Positions 51,484 through 59,735 of a DNA stretch of 64,000 nucleotides are shown piece by piece. This DNA comes from Gemmatimonas sp. GTDB taxonomy: Bacteria; Gemmatimonadota; Gemmatimonadetes; Gemmatimonadales; Gemmatimonadaceae. Position numbers and translations under genes: made by a program. Under the pieces are notes generated by a model. That model was not told the DNA's origin, ran no database searches, and saw only the letters and a program-made list of their open reading frames with translations. The stretch spans positions 310,001-374,000 of the forward strand of contig NZ_JAPZSK010000004.1 in NCBI RefSeq assembly GCF_027531815.1. The letters are read 5' to 3'. Every line of letters starts with the position of its first letter. Position 1 is the stretch's first letter.

Positions 51484-52682
51484 CGACGACCTCGCGTGGC
51501 CCGTGAGGTGGCCGGAACGGGCGCGGTCGCCTCGTCGTCACGGGGGGTGACACCGGGAATGCGCGTGATGACCACCGCGCGGCCCTTGATGTCGTGGTCC
51601 TCCTCGAAGGCGATGCGCCCGGCGACCCCGTCCACCGAGGGGGCGCCGTTTCCGACGCGGGCAAGGGCGAGGCGCAGCGCCGCGCGTGTGCGCGCGCCGG
51701 CGGCGACGGTGCGGCCAATGACGATCGCCGCGTCATAGGACAGGGCGGCGAACACGTCGGGGGCCCGCCCGTATCGTCCGCGGTAGGCAGGCACGAACGA
51801 CTGCGCCTCCGCACTCGAGGCGCGGGTCTCGTCGAAGAAGGCGACGTAGTAGGCACCCGACGCATCCGGATGTGCCTTCATCCCCTCGGTCCCATCGCCG
51901 CCCACGAAGGGAAGGCGTACCCCCCGGGCTCGCAACGCCTGCAGCAGCGCCAGGGCATCGGCTCCATCCCCGGGGAAGAGCAGTACCTCGGGACGTTCGG
52001 CGGCCAGCAACGCCGCGTAGGCGTCCCACTCCACGATGCTGGTGAGATAGGGATTGCGCGATAGCACTTGACCGCCCCCCTGCACGAAGCCGGCGGCGAA
52101 CGTGTCCGCCCAGTCGCGGCCGTACGAGTCGTTGCGGTACACGATGGCGGCGCGTCGCGCGCGCAACGAGTCGAGGACCCAGCGTGCGGTAAAGTGGGCG
52201 GCGTCCGCGTCCGACGGCGCGACCCGGAAGAACCACGGGCTGATGCCGCTCAGCTGCGGCGAGGAGGATGTCGGCGAAACGGCCACCACGCCGTTGGCGC
52301 CGCCATGCTCCGCGTCGGCATAGATGGGGATGGCCTCGAGCGTCTTGCCGCTCTCCGGGTGTCCCACGACGGCAATGACGGCAGGGTCGTTGCGGAGCTG
52401 CTGGGCGACCTGCACGGCGCTGCTGGCACGGCTGTCGGGGAGGCGCACACGGAAGCGGGGCCCGCCGGCGGTCTCGTTGAGCCGCGCCACGGCAAGTTCG
52501 ACCCCCTGCGCGACCTGCGCGTAGTTGGGCGCACCCGGGATGGCGCCGACGCCGATCGCTACGGTAGATGACGTGGTGGCCCGCTCGTCGTGTCGGCATC
52601 CGGCCAGCGCCGTCAGGAGCAGCGGCCCGCCGCATCGCCACGCGGCCAGCTGTCGAGCTCGGCTGCATTGGCGCGGACGCAC
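51480..52682 (-). CDS. ABC-type branched-chain amino acid-like substrate-binding lipoprotein (400 aa)
   Basis: This is a Peripla_BP_6-type (LivJ-like) ligand-binding protein: [20 protein letters not shown] at the start of lobe 1, then [60 protein letters not shown] and [20 protein letters not shown]. The signal has lipobox LAGC (basic start [14 protein letters not shown]). It is co-translated with the MCP and no permease or ATPase follows, so it is probably a sensor subunit and not a transporter part. The start is uncertain: GTG at 52682 is chosen for signal-peptide length; GTG 52709 and ATG 52811 are in frame. Confidence 0.87.
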   Translation of the reverse strand: MRPRQCSRARQLAAWRCGGPLLLTALAGCRHDERATTSSTVAIGVGAIPGAPNYAQVAQGVELAVARLNETAGGPRFRVRLPDSRASSAVQVAQQLRNDPAVIAVVGHPESGKTLEAIPIYADAEHGGANGVVAVSPTSSSPQLSGISPWFFRVAPSDADAAHFTARWVLDSLRARRAAIVYRNDSYGRDWADTFAAGFVQGGGQVLSRNPYLTSIVEWDAYAALLAAERPEVLLFPGDGADALALLQALRARGVRLPFVGGDGTEGMKAHPDASGAYYVAFFDETRASSAEAQSFVPAYRGRYGRAPDVFAALSYDAAIVIGRTVAAGARTRAALRLALARVGNGAPSVDGVAGRIAFEEDHDIKGRAVVITRIPGVTPRDDEATAPVPATSRATRGRR

Positions 52683-52852
52683 GGGAGGGGGGGTGATCGC
52701 CGGAGTGACGGCGGCAGAAGCAGCAGTGTTGCTCACGAGGGAAAGACGACTGGCCGACCACCACGAAACGTCACCCCGCGCGGCGGATTCGCGGTGTTTC
52801 TGACCGGGCAATTAGGACCGCTTTCGGACTGAAAAACCTATGAAAAGTGCAT

Positions 52853-52871
52853 TTGATGGTTACCACATCAA
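52853..52871. repeat. 6-bp inverted repeat in the ctaC promoter region
   Basis: TTGATG-GTTACCA-CATCAA, a perfect dyad in the locally AT-rich 352-nt spacer (52683-53034) between the binding-protein gene and ctaC. It could be the operator of a redox or respiratory regulator. Otherwise the spacer shows only AT-richness around 52800-52930 and no gene. Confidence 0.4.
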
Positions 52872-53034
52872 GAAATGTCGGCAAAACTCCGAAAACAGGA
52901 AGGGACTTGCTTGCGGGGTTTTGAAACGCCGGTTTAGCTTCGCACAGCAGTCCCACCACCCCACCTTCTGCCTTGTGCTCGGTATTCAGCCCGTGCACGG
53001 GGCAGAGGGATCCCACACTCCCTCAGGAACAGGC

Positions 53035-54360
53035 ATGGTTGGCACGTTCCGCCCGCGGCGGCTGGCTTCCGCTGCGCTGCTGGGCGCTCTGGCCCTCGGG
53101 CTCGCAGCCTGCGGCGGCGAGTATCCGAACTCGACGTTCAATCACAACACCGACTTCAACGCGGACATCGACGCGTTGTGGGACAAGCTCCTGTTCTGGG
53201 GCACGATTGTCTTCGTCGGCGTTGAGGCTGCCCTCGTCTACACCATCTTCCGCTTCCGTCGCCGCCCAGGCGGCGCGACGCCGAAGCAGGTGCACGGCAA
53301 CACCGCGCTGGAGATCACCTGGACAGCCATCCCGGCCGTCATTCTGATCTTCATCGCCATCCCCACGGTCCGCACGATCTTCAAGACGCAGGCGAAGGCG
53401 GCGCCCGATGCCCTGCAGGTCGAAGTGATCGGCCATCAGTGGTGGTGGGAGTTCAAGTATCCGCAACTCGGCATCACGACAGCCAACGAGCTGTACTTGC
53501 CGAACGGGCGCACGGTCAATTTCCAGCTCAAGACGGTCGATGTGCTGCATTCCTTCTGGATTCCCCAGATGGGCGGCAAGCGCGACCTGATCTCGAACCG
53601 GACCAATTACCTCTGGTTCACGCCCAACAAGGACCTGCCCACGTCGGCGTGGAACGGGTTCTGCGCGGAGTTCTGCGGGCCGTCGCACGCGAACATGAAG
53701 TTCCGCCTGTACACGGTCACCCCGGCGGAATTCGACCAGTGGGCCGCGCACCAGAAGCAGCCGGCCATCTTCCCGGCCGTCGCGGCGGTGCCGGTGCTGC
53801 CGGCGCCGTCGGGAGTGGCCCCTGTGCCTTCGGGCACCGGTGCGGCGCCCGTCTTGCTCGCGTCGACGCAGAGCACGATGCCGGCCGATACCGGCACGGC
53901 GGCCCCGGCCCCCGCTGCGGTGCCGGTGTGGACCTTCCCGCGCGAAAAGCTCGAGAAGGAGTTCGCGTACACGATCCCCACGGCGAAGATCCCGGTCAGT
54001 GTGAGCTTCGACGAGTCGCTGCTGGCCAAGGGGGACCCCGCGCGGGGCAAGGATCTGTACAGCAAGTCGAGCTGCATCGGCTGTCACGCGATCGCGGGCA
54101 CGCCGTTCAACATGGCGGCCGTGGGCCCGAACCTGACGCACGTCGGGACGCGCTACACGATCGCCGGTGGTCTCTATCCGAACGACGCGAAGCATCTCGC
54201 CTACTGGATCAAGAACGCGCCGGCGCTGAAGCCCGGCAGTCTCATGCCGACGCTCGGCAAGGGACTCACCGATCCGAAGACGAAGATGGTCGTGAACGTT
54301 GGCGGGCTGACCGACGCCGACATCGCGGATATCGTGGCGTACCTGCAGGCGCTCAAGTAG
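53035..54360 (+). CDS. ctaC: Cytochrome c oxidase subunit II with fused cytochrome c (caa3 type, 441 aa)
   Basis: A lipoprotein signal (LAAC, Cys26) is followed by two TM helices and the CuA domain with ligands His172, Cys210, Glu212, Cys214, His218 and Met221 (LHSFW; FCAEFCGPSHANM). A Pro/Ala linker (about 245-300) leads to a cytochrome c domain with Cys347-x2-Cys350-His351 (SCIGCHAI) and axial Met404 (SLMPT). It accepts electrons from a cytochrome c and feeds subunit I. The ATG at 53035 has AGGA 6 nt upstream and begins the signal; an in-frame ATG at 52840 is not supported. Confidence 0.96.
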   Translation: MVGTFRPRRLASAALLGALALGLAACGGEYPNSTFNHNTDFNADIDALWDKLLFWGTIVFVGVEAALVYTIFRFRRRPGGATPKQVHGNTALEITWTAIPAVILIFIAIPTVRTIFKTQAKAAPDALQVEVIGHQWWWEFKYPQLGITTANELYLPNGRTVNFQLKTVDVLHSFWIPQMGGKRDLISNRTNYLWFTPNKDLPTSAWNGFCAEFCGPSHANMKFRLYTVTPAEFDQWAAHQKQPAIFPAVAAVPVLPAPSGVAPVPSGTGAAPVLLASTQSTMPADTGTAAPAPAAVPVWTFPREKLEKEFAYTIPTAKIPVSVSFDESLLAKGDPARGKDLYSKSSCIGCHAIAGTPFNMAAVGPNLTHVGTRYTIAGGLYPNDAKHLAYWIKNAPALKPGSLMPTLGKGLTDPKTKMVVNVGGLTDADIADIVAYLQALK

Positions 54361-54398
54361 ACGCCGTCACCGACTCACGCTGACTGACTTTCGACACG

Positions 54399-56282
54399 AT
54401 GGCTACCATCGCTGCCGCGCCCCCGTACACCGAAGCCAAGGCCGCACCCGCTGACACCGGGCTGTGGTCGTGGCTCACCACGGTGGACCACAAGCGCATC
54501 GGGGCGCTCTATCTCATCACGGGGCTGTTCTTCTTCGTCGTCGGCGGTCTCGAGGCCGCCGTCATCCGTGCCCAGCTGGCGGTCCCCAACGGCACGCTCG
54601 TGTCGGCGGACATGTACAACCAGCTGTTCACGATGCACGGCACGACGATGATCTTCCTCGCCGTCATGCCGCTCTCGGCGGCCTTCTTCAATTTCCTCAT
54701 TCCGCTGCAGGTCGGGGCGCGTGACGTGGCGTTCCCACGCCTCAATGCATTCTCGTACTGGATCTACCTGCTCGGCGGCATCTTCATCACGGTGCCGATC
54801 TTCTTCTCGGTCGCACCGGATGGCGGTTGGTTCGGCTACGCGCCGCTGAGCACGAAGGCGTACTCGCCGCAGATCAACATGGACTTCTGGGTGCTGGGGT
54901 TGCAGATCCTCGGCATCTCGTCGCTCGCCGCCGGCTTCAACTTCATCACCACGATCATCAACATGCGGGCGCCCGGCATGACGCTCATGCGCATGCCGAT
55001 CTTCACGTGGATGTCGTTCGTGGTGCAGTTCCTGGTGGTGCTGGCGTTCCCGGTGATCACCGTCGCGCTCGTCTTCCTGCAGTTCGACCGCTTCTTCGGC
55101 ACGAACTTCTACACGATCGCGAAGGGGGCCGACCCGCTCCTCTGGCAGCACCTGTTCTGGGTGTTCGGGCACCCTGAGGTCTACATCCTCATTCTGCCCG
55201 CCTTCGGCCTCGTGTCGGAGGTGCTGCCGACGTTCTCGCGCAAGCCGCTCTTCGGCTACCCGGTCATGGTGTACTCGGGGATCCTCATCGGCTTCCTCGG
55301 CTTCGGCGTGTGGGCCCACCACATGTTCTCCGTGGGCATGGGTCCGATCGCCGACTCGGTGTTCTCACTGGCGACGATGCTCATCGCCATCCCCACCGGC
55401 GTGAAGATCTTCAACTGGATGGCCACCATGTGGGGCGGTCAGATCCGCTTCACCGTGGCCATGAAGTTCGCCGTCGCACTCGTGGGGCTCTTCACCATCG
55501 GCGGCATCTCCGGTGTCATGCACTCGTCGCCCCCGGCCGACCTGCAGCAGACCGACACCTATTTCATCGTGGCGCACTTCCATTACGTGCTCTACGGCGG
55601 GTCGATCTTCGGCATCTTCGCCGGCACGTACTACTACTTCCCGAAGATCACGGGCCGCTTCCTCTCGGAGAAGCTCGGCAACTGGCACTTCTGGATCTCG
55701 CTCATCGGCATGAACCTCACGTTCTTCCCGATGCACTTCAGCGGGCTCCTGGGCATGCCGCGTCGCTACTACCAGTACGATGCCGGGCAGGGCTTCGAGC
55801 TCTTCAACATGATGTCCACGATCGGCACGCTGATCCTCATGATCGGCACGCTCTTCGGGCTCATCAACATCTGGAAGAGCTGGACAGGGGGCGCGATGGC
55901 CTCGAGCAACCCGTGGGGGGCTGCCACCATCGAGTGGTCCATCCCGTCGCCGCCGCCCGACTACAACTTCGCCGAGCTGCCCCAGATCAAGTCGCGCTAT
56001 CCGATGTGGAACCCGAAGGAGGGCGCGGAGCTGGTGCACGAGACGACCTACGAAGAAGAACAGGGGCGTCGCATTCCCACGTCGCAGGAGCTGGGCATTA
56101 CCATGCCCAACCCGTCGATCTGGCCGCTCATCACCGCGGCCGGCATCATCGTGATGTTCTGCGGCCTCATGTTCCTGGAAAAGAGTACGGCCACCGGCGT
56201 CGGCATCATGCTGCTCGGCACCGTCTGGTGGGTCGGCTCGCTCTACAAGTGGCTGCTGACGCCGCTCGAGGATCACCACTGA
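54399..56282 (+). CDS. ctaD: Cytochrome c oxidase subunit I (627 aa)
   Basis: This haem-copper oxidase catalytic subunit has the cross-linked His258-Tyr262 pair (GHPEVY), CuB ligands His307/His308 (WAHHMFSV), and the haem ligand region HFHYV (His393, His395). The PEVYI motif and the K-pathway residues place it with A-type (caa3/aa3) oxidases. About 12 core helices are followed by two extra C-terminal helices (WPLITAAGIIVMFCGLMFLE and IMLLGTVWWVGSLYKWLL). It pumps protons while reducing O2. The start ATG 54399 is 38 nt after ctaC. Confidence 0.97.
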   Translation: MATIAAAPPYTEAKAAPADTGLWSWLTTVDHKRIGALYLITGLFFFVVGGLEAAVIRAQLAVPNGTLVSADMYNQLFTMHGTTMIFLAVMPLSAAFFNFLIPLQVGARDVAFPRLNAFSYWIYLLGGIFITVPIFFSVAPDGGWFGYAPLSTKAYSPQINMDFWVLGLQILGISSLAAGFNFITTIINMRAPGMTLMRMPIFTWMSFVVQFLVVLAFPVITVALVFLQFDRFFGTNFYTIAKGADPLLWQHLFWVFGHPEVYILILPAFGLVSEVLPTFSRKPLFGYPVMVYSGILIGFLGFGVWAHHMFSVGMGPIADSVFSLATMLIAIPTGVKIFNWMATMWGGQIRFTVAMKFAVALVGLFTIGGISGVMHSSPPADLQQTDTYFIVAHFHYVLYGGSIFGIFAGTYYYFPKITGRFLSEKLGNWHFWISLIGMNLTFFPMHFSGLLGMPRRYYQYDAGQGFELFNMMSTIGTLILMIGTLFGLINIWKSWTGGAMASSNPWGAATIEWSIPSPPPDYNFAELPQIKSRYPMWNPKEGAELVHETTYEEEQGRRIPTSQELGITMPNPSIWPLITAAGIIVMFCGLMFLEKSTATGVGIMLLGTVWWVGSLYKWLLTPLEDHH

Positions 56283-56283
56283 G

Positions 56284-56976
56284 ATGACTGCGACTACTGC
56301 TCCCCTCGCCCATGGTGATGGCCACGCCCATGGCGGCGGTCACCACCACACCTCGCTGGGCCTCGACAACCGCAAGATCGCCATTTGGACCTTCATCGGG
56401 TCCGAATGCATGCTCTTCGCTTCGCTGATCTCCACCTATCTCGTGTACAAGGGACGCAGCCCGCAGGGGCCGTATCCGCACGAGGCGTGGACGAATCCGT
56501 CGACGGGCGAAGTCATGAAGCCCATCCTCGACATCCCGGTCACGAGCGCCTCCACCTTCGTGCTCCTCATGTCGTCGGTGGCCATGGTGATGGCGCTCAA
56601 CGCCGTGCAGACCAAGTATCAGCCCAAGATCACCACGTGGGACAAGATCAAGGGCTCGTCGAAGCTGTGGCTGTGGGCCACGGCGCTGCTGGGCACGATC
56701 TTCCTCATGTTCCAGGCGTACGAGTTCACCTCGTTCGTGCACGAAGGGCTCACCATTCGCACCAACCTGTTCGGCTCGAGCTTCTTCACACTCACCGGGT
56801 TCCACGGTGCGCACGTGACCGTGGGGGTGCTCTGGCTGTTCACGCTGCTCGCGATCGACTACAAGCGAGGCCTCGAGCCCAAGGATGCCCTGCTGGTGGA
56901 CATCTCCGCGCTCTACTGGCACTTCGTCGACGTGGTGTGGATCGTGATCTTCCCGCTCATCTACCTGATCAAGTGA
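56284..56976 (+). CDS. ctaE: Cytochrome c oxidase subunit III (230 aa)
   Basis: The His-rich N-terminal tail (HGDGHAHGGGHHH) precedes seven-helix-type subunit III features: FIGSECMLFASLISTYLVY, FVLLMSSVAMVMALNAV, LGTIFLMFQAYEFTSFVHEG, and the conserved GFHGAHVTVGVLWLFTLLAI and LYWHFVDVVWIVIFPLIYLI. It stabilises the catalytic subunit and proton pumping. It begins 1 nt after ctaD. Confidence 0.95.
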   Translation: MTATTAPLAHGDGHAHGGGHHHTSLGLDNRKIAIWTFIGSECMLFASLISTYLVYKGRSPQGPYPHEAWTNPSTGEVMKPILDIPVTSASTFVLLMSSVAMVMALNAVQTKYQPKITTWDKIKGSSKLWLWATALLGTIFLMFQAYEFTSFVHEGLTIRTNLFGSSFFTLTGFHGAHVTVGVLWLFTLLAIDYKRGLEPKDALLVDISALYWHFVDVVWIVIFPLIYLIK

Positions 56977-56980
56977 GGCG

Positions 56981-57313
56981 ATGATGGCCAGTCACTCCGA
57001 CGCACACGCGCACGAGCATCCGGGGCCCGGCACCTACGGCATCATCGCGCTGATCCTCACGGTCATCACGATCGCCGAGGTGTCGGCCTACTACTACAAG
57101 CCGTGGGAAGAGAGCGCGATCTACGTGCCGAGCATGCTGACCATGTCGGCGGTCAAGTTCTTTCTCGTGGTCGCGTACTACATGCACCTCAAGTACGACC
57201 ACAAGCTGTTCAAGGCGCTCTTTTCGGGCCCGCTCATGGTAGCGGGGCTGACGCTGATCGGCCTGCTGTTCCTGTTCAGCAAGCTGGTGATCCGGCTCGG
57301 ACTGCTGACGTGA
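56981..57313 (+). CDS. ctaF: Cytochrome c oxidase subunit IV, prokaryotic type (110 aa)
   Basis: This is a three-helix membrane protein of the COX4_pro family: TYGIIALILTVITIAEVSAY, MLTMSAVKFFLVVAYYMHLK and MVAGLTLIGLLFLFSKLVIR. It is part of the caa3 oxidase complex; position and length fit CtaF. The ATG at 56981 (or 56984) follows ctaE by 4 nt. Confidence 0.92.
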   Translation: MMASHSDAHAHEHPGPGTYGIIALILTVITIAEVSAYYYKPWEESAIYVPSMLTMSAVKFFLVVAYYMHLKYDHKLFKALFSGPLMVAGLTLIGLLFLFSKLVIRLGLLT

Positions 57314-57358
57314 GTCTCGGACCCCAGCGCTGAGCCTCGAAAATGGCGAGGCTGAGAG

Positions 57359-57492
57359 TTCAGCCTGGATCGCGGTGAGCACGAGGGTTCTCGCAGCGAG
57401 AATTGAGAGGGGCGCCCTTCAGGGTGCCCCTTTCCATTTCCTCTCAACTCCCACCGCGAGAACCCTCAACGCTCACTGCTATCCCGGCTCAA
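57359..57492. repeat. 134-nt nested inverted repeat around the cta operon terminator
   Basis: Perfect paired arms from outside in: GTGAGC (57375-57380) with GCTCAC (57471-57476); GAGGGTTCTCGC (57383-57394) with GCGAGAACCCTC (57456-57467); TTGAGAGG (57403-57410) with CCTCTCAA (57440-57447). Outermost flanks (57359-57374 and 57477-57492) pair at 12 of 16. The centre is a terminator hairpin. It lies between ctaF and ctaG and has the same architecture as 41102-41239 but unrelated sequence. Confidence 0.8.
57409..57433 (+). terminator. Rho-independent terminator of the cta operon
   Basis: GGGGCGCCC-TTCA-GGGTGCCCC followed by TTT: a 9-bp stem with one G.U pair, 4-nt loop and short T-run, 96 nt after the ctaF stop. 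Confidence 0.85.
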
Positions 57493-57557
57493 TTCTTCGC
57501 CCCACCGCCTCACCTCTGATTCTCACCGCTCGGGTCTCCCCGCTCGCGGTACCCCGC

Positions 57558-57565
57558 TAGATTTC
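57558..57565 (+). promoter_or_regulatory. TAGATTTC promoter element of ctaG, leaderless
   Basis: TAGATTTC-GCGT-ATG, with no Shine-Dalgarno; only 4 nt separate the octamer and the start codon. It shows that ctaG has its own promoter after the terminator. Confidence 0.5.
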
Positions 57566-57569
57566 GCGT

Positions 57570-58475
57570 ATGTCGCTGCTGCATCCCGTCGCCCGCCTTT
57601 CGCTCTCCGAGTTCTCGGTTCACCCGAGCACCACCATCGGCATCGCGATCTTCGCGGCCGCCTACATCTGGCGCGCGAAGCAGGGGCCCACGGCGGCGGA
57701 TCGGCTGCCCGTCACGGTGACGGCACACACGGCCAATGCCACGCAGCTGGACATGGCCGCGGCGCCACAGGGCCCCACGCCGGCGCAGCGACTGGCGTAC
57801 TTCACGTCGCTGGCGCTGCTCTTCCTCACGCTGAACGGGCCGCTGCACGACGTGAGCGACTTCTACCTGTTCAGCGGCCACATGGTGCAGCACCTCCTGC
57901 TGACCCTGATCGTGCCCCCGCTCATGATTGCGGGCACACCGGGGTGGATGCTGCGACCGTTGCTGCGCCGCCCCGGGCTCTTTGGGGCCGCGCGCACGCT
58001 CACGAGCATCACCTGGTGCTTCGTGTCCTTCAATGTGGTGCTCGCGTTCTGGCATCTGCCGCCGCTGTACAACCTCGCGCTGGCCAATCACGGCGTGCAC
58101 ATCGCGCAGCACCTCATGTTCATCGCCGCGTCGGTGCTCATGTGGTGGCCGCTCATGTCGCCGCTGCCGGAGCTCCCCCGCGCGGCGTATCCGGCGCAAA
58201 TGCTGTACTGCTTCCTCATGGTCATCCCCATGTCGATCATCTCGATCTACATCGCCATGGCCGACACCCTGCTGTATCCCGCCTACGCGGCGGCACCGCG
58301 CATCCTGGGGATCACGCCCATGCAGGACCAGCAGTATGGGGGGCTCATCATGTGGATCCCCGGCGGCGTCTTCTTCTATGCCGTCATGACCGTGGTCTTC
58401 TTCAAGTGGTCCAATCGCGGCGAGGACACGGAAGAGAGCGCGCAGGTGGGGTGGGTGCCCACCACCACGCCATGA
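57570..58475 (+). CDS. ctaG: Cytochrome c oxidase assembly factor CtaG, caa3 type (301 aa)
   Basis: This is an integral membrane assembly factor of the caa3_CtaG family. Several helices are visible, including YFTSLALLFLTLNGPLHDVS, MVQHLLLTLIVPPLMIAGTP, HIAQHLMFIAASVLMWWPLM and MLYCFLMVIPMSIISIYIAM. The paired His in GHMVQHL and VHIAQHLM are conserved and may bind copper. It is required for maturation of caa3 oxidases in Bacillus (known for the family). The stop overlaps the next gene's ATG (ATGA). Confidence 0.92.
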   Translation: MSLLHPVARLSLSEFSVHPSTTIGIAIFAAAYIWRAKQGPTAADRLPVTVTAHTANATQLDMAAAPQGPTPAQRLAYFTSLALLFLTLNGPLHDVSDFYLFSGHMVQHLLLTLIVPPLMIAGTPGWMLRPLLRRPGLFGAARTLTSITWCFVSFNVVLAFWHLPPLYNLALANHGVHIAQHLMFIAASVLMWWPLMSPLPELPRAAYPAQMLYCFLMVIPMSIISIYIAMADTLLYPAYAAAPRILGITPMQDQQYGGLIMWIPGGVFFYAVMTVVFFKWSNRGEDTEESAQVGWVPTTTP

Positions 58476-59056
58476 AGGGTGGCAAGCAGGGCGGCGGCGG
58501 ACGCAGTGGTGGGCGCAGCGGCGGACGCAGCGGCGGGCGCGCCGGTGGGCGCAGCGGTACGCCGGCACGTGGCGGAAAGCCCACCGGCGGCATTGCACGT
58601 GGCGACGGGCAGGCGACCGGTGCACGACCGCCACGCGGGGCCCCCAAGCAACAGTTCGGCGGCAGCTCCAGCCGGGACACGCTCCCGCCCGCTCGGGGCG
58701 CAGCCCCCCCCGCGGCAGCCCCCCAGACGGCCGCGCGCAGCGCGGTGACCGTGCAACGCACGCTCAATGTACCCGCCAGCGCCGTCATCCGGGCCATCAA
58801 CGACCCCGATCGTCGCGGGTGGGCGCCGCAGCAGCTGTATCGCGTCGTCAGCTTGCTGGCCCCACGCTTCATCCGTCTTGCCTTTCCCGACGGGACGCTG
58901 GTGGCGATCACGGTGACGCGACAGGGCAATGCCCGCTGCACCGTGAGTGTGGAACTCACCAACCTGCCGGCCAGCACCGACGAACGCGCCCTGCACGAAC
59001 GGTGGGCGTACGCCCTGGCGGCGCTGCAGGATCAACTGGACAGCAGCTGGGATTGA
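58472..59056 (+). CDS. RGG-rich protein with SRPBCC-like C-terminal domain (194 aa)
   Basis: The start overlaps the ctaG stop by 4 nt. The first about 75 residues are low-complexity Gly/Arg/Ser repeats (GGRSGGRSGGRAGGR) like RNA-binding RGG boxes. The C-terminal about 115 residues look like a START/SRPBCC (polyketide cyclase/AHSA1) fold: VQRTLNVPASAVIRAINDPD, RLAFPDGTLVAITVTR, CTVSVELTNLP, ERWAYALAALQDQL. This combination is not one I know. Translational coupling to an oxidase assembly gene is notable. The function is open. Confidence 0.75.
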   Translation: MKGGKQGGGGRSGGRSGGRSGGRAGGRSGTPARGGKPTGGIARGDGQATGARPPRGAPKQQFGGSSSRDTLPPARGAAPPAAAPQTAARSAVTVQRTLNVPASAVIRAINDPDRRGWAPQQLYRVVSLLAPRFIRLAFPDGTLVAITVTRQGNARCTVSVELTNLPASTDERALHERWAYALAALQDQLDSSWD

Positions 59057-59144
59057 CGCGCTCCCACGGGCCGCGCGGCACCGCGCGGGACGGGATTCCC
59101 GCTGGCGCCCTCGACAACGTGGCTCACCTGCGCGACACTCCGGC

Positions 59145-59735
59145 ATGACTTCCTGTCGTCCCTTTTTCCTCCGAGTGCTCGCGCAGAGCCGGCCACTCGC
59201 CGTGCTGCTGCTGGGCGCCTGCACCGATGGCGGGGCGAAAGCCAGGGCCACGGGCACCAGGCGCGCCGATGCGTCCCAGGCGAGCCCATCGCAGTGTGCT
59301 GGCCGCGATACCACCGCGCTGCGCGTGGCCGTGCTCGACTACATCACCACCGCCAATCCGCGTCCGCAGCGCTTTCTGAGTGCATTCGGAACGGACTCCG
59401 CGTTGCCGGAAGACGGCTTCACGTCGCTCCAGGACAAGGGACCGACGTACTACTACAACGACAATCCGAAGAACCAGGCGCAGGTGCGCGCCAAGCTGCA
59501 AGAGGCCGGCCCGTACACGACCATGCTGGTGGTGTACAAGGGCAACAAGGAAGCCGACAACGGCAATACGGTGACCGTCACCCTCGGTGGTCACTACGTG
59601 GGTGGTGAGTTCGAGGGCAGGGTGGCACCGGTTCGCAACATCACCGTCCGTTGCGATTCCACGGGTTGGCGACTGCCCTCCTCGGTCACGAGGCCGGCGG
59701 GGGCCGCCGCACCGGCCGCCGCACCCGGCTCGTGA
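59145..59735 (+). CDS. Lipoprotein of unknown function (196 aa)
   Basis: The lipoprotein signal ends at LLLGAC (Cys26) and is followed by a Ser/Ala/Thr linker. A compact domain follows (FLSAFGTDSALPEDGFTSLQ, YYYNDNPKNQAQVRAKLQEA, YTTMLVVYKGNKEADNGNTV, TVTLGGHYVGGEFEGRVAPV) and an Ala/Pro tail. No family was recognised. The stop overlaps the next gene's GTG start (GTGA), so it is coupled to the membrane acyltransferase and may act with it at the cell surface. Confidence 0.72.
   Translation: MTSCRPFFLRVLAQSRPLAVLLLGACTDGGAKARATGTRRADASQASPSQCAGRDTTALRVAVLDYITTANPRPQRFLSAFGTDSALPEDGFTSLQDKGPTYYYNDNPKNQAQVRAKLQEAGPYTTMLVVYKGNKEADNGNTVTVTLGGHYVGGEFEGRVAPVRNITVRCDSTGWRLPSSVTRPAGAAAPAAAPGS

Noticed and set aside
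52840-53034. Upstream start for ctaC giving a 66-residue N-terminal extension
   Set aside because: The extension is not signal-like, the ATG at 53035 starts a proper lipoprotein signal and has a ribosome site, and the upstream part is AT-rich promoter-like DNA.
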